The notes under the pieces are model-generated. The model did not search any database. It was not told the origin of the DNA and saw only the letters and a list, made by a program, of their open reading frames with translations. From an uncultured bacterium (GTDB taxonomy: Bacteria > Verrucomicrobiota > Lentisphaeria > Victivallales > Victivallaceae), in NCBI GenBank assembly GCA_900551245.1, contig URVC01000039.1, forward strand, positions 1 to 41,028: a DNA stretch of 41,028 nt. The letters run 5' to 3'. The translations under genes were made by a program, and so were the position numbers. This document shows positions 40,974-41,028 of the stretch, one piece after another; position 1 is the first letter of the stretch, and each line of letters opens with the position of its first letter.

Positions 40974-41028
40974 GCCAATGTAGCTCAGTCGGTAGAGCAA
41001 TTCACTCGTAATGAATAGGTCATCGGTT
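40974..41028 (+). tRNA. tRNA-Thr (anticodon CGT), cut by the window end
   Basis: The acceptor strand GCCAATG is followed by TA, the D-arm GCTC-AGTCGGTA-GAGC, the anticodon arm ATTCA-CTCGTAA-TGAAT with anticodon CGT, the variable loop AGGTC and the beginning of the T stem (ATCGG). The anticodon reads ACG, threonine. The 3' third is outside the window. Confidence 0.9.

Overview
The window looks like a chromosome segment of a Lentisphaerota (Victivallis-like) or related PVC-group bacterium. The basis is indirect: three separate prepilin-type proteins with the FTLIELLVV signature (an expanded DUF1559-like family in these bacteria), regulator-linked glycoside hydrolase operons, a mostly GC-rich coding style and housekeeping genes (valS, cysK, galE, rpsT) without Gram-positive features. 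No rRNA or other species marker is present, so this assignment is an inference.

Layout. (1) 1-7.3 kb, plus strand: a carbohydrate-utilisation operon with a GntR/LacI-type regulator, a pseudopilin, a small secreted beta-sandwich protein, a 1056-residue clan GH-A-like glycoside hydrolase, an orphan fragment and a metallo-beta-lactamase-fold hydrolase. (2) 7.3-8.7 kb: an IS66 transposase remnant and a small acidic protein. (3) 8.7-15.3 kb, minus strand: a second operon of the same plan, running LacI regulator, pseudopilin, small secreted protein, clan GH-A-like hydrolase with a CBM9-like end, then a GH36 alpha-galactosidase-like enzyme. Both regulators have near-consensus sigma70 promoters with a perfect palindrome just downstream of the -10 box. 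(4) 15.4-18.3 kb: a broken DDE transposase, a truncated ORF and an apparently intact IS110/IS1111-type element whose 3' non-coding part folds into hairpins resembling a bridge/seek RNA. (5) 18.4-23.2 kb, plus: an acetyl-xylan-esterase-like hydrolase, an ABC exporter coupled to an HlyD-type adaptor, and a small PQ-loop-like membrane protein. (6) 23.2-25.5 kb, minus: a GT2 glycosyltransferase translationally coupled to a third pseudopilin. (7) 25.7-29.3 kb: valS and cysK, convergent. (8) 29.4-31.7 kb, minus: an isolated three-gene phage-head cassette (scaffold-like, DUF5309-like major capsid protein, head-adaptor-like) with no terminase, portal or tail genes next to it. (9) 31.8-36.7 kb, minus: an operon galE, DnaQ-like exonuclease, ABC-F ATPase, flavin reductase, sirtuin. 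(10) 36.9-41 kb: rpsT, an AEC transporter, a NahK-like sugar kinase divergent from a PocR/AraC regulator, a LemA-like protein and the first part of a tRNA-Thr(CGT).

How it fits together: the organism appears to be a glycan degrader. Substrate-sensing regulators control operons of secreted hydrolases that each carry a private pseudopilin. Esterase, NahK-like kinase and GalE are suited to deacetylating, phosphorylating and epimerising released sugars. The items most worth a second look are the repeated regulator-pseudopilin-beta-sandwich-hydrolase plan, the orphan capsid cassette, and the candidate guide RNA of the IS110/IS1111 element.
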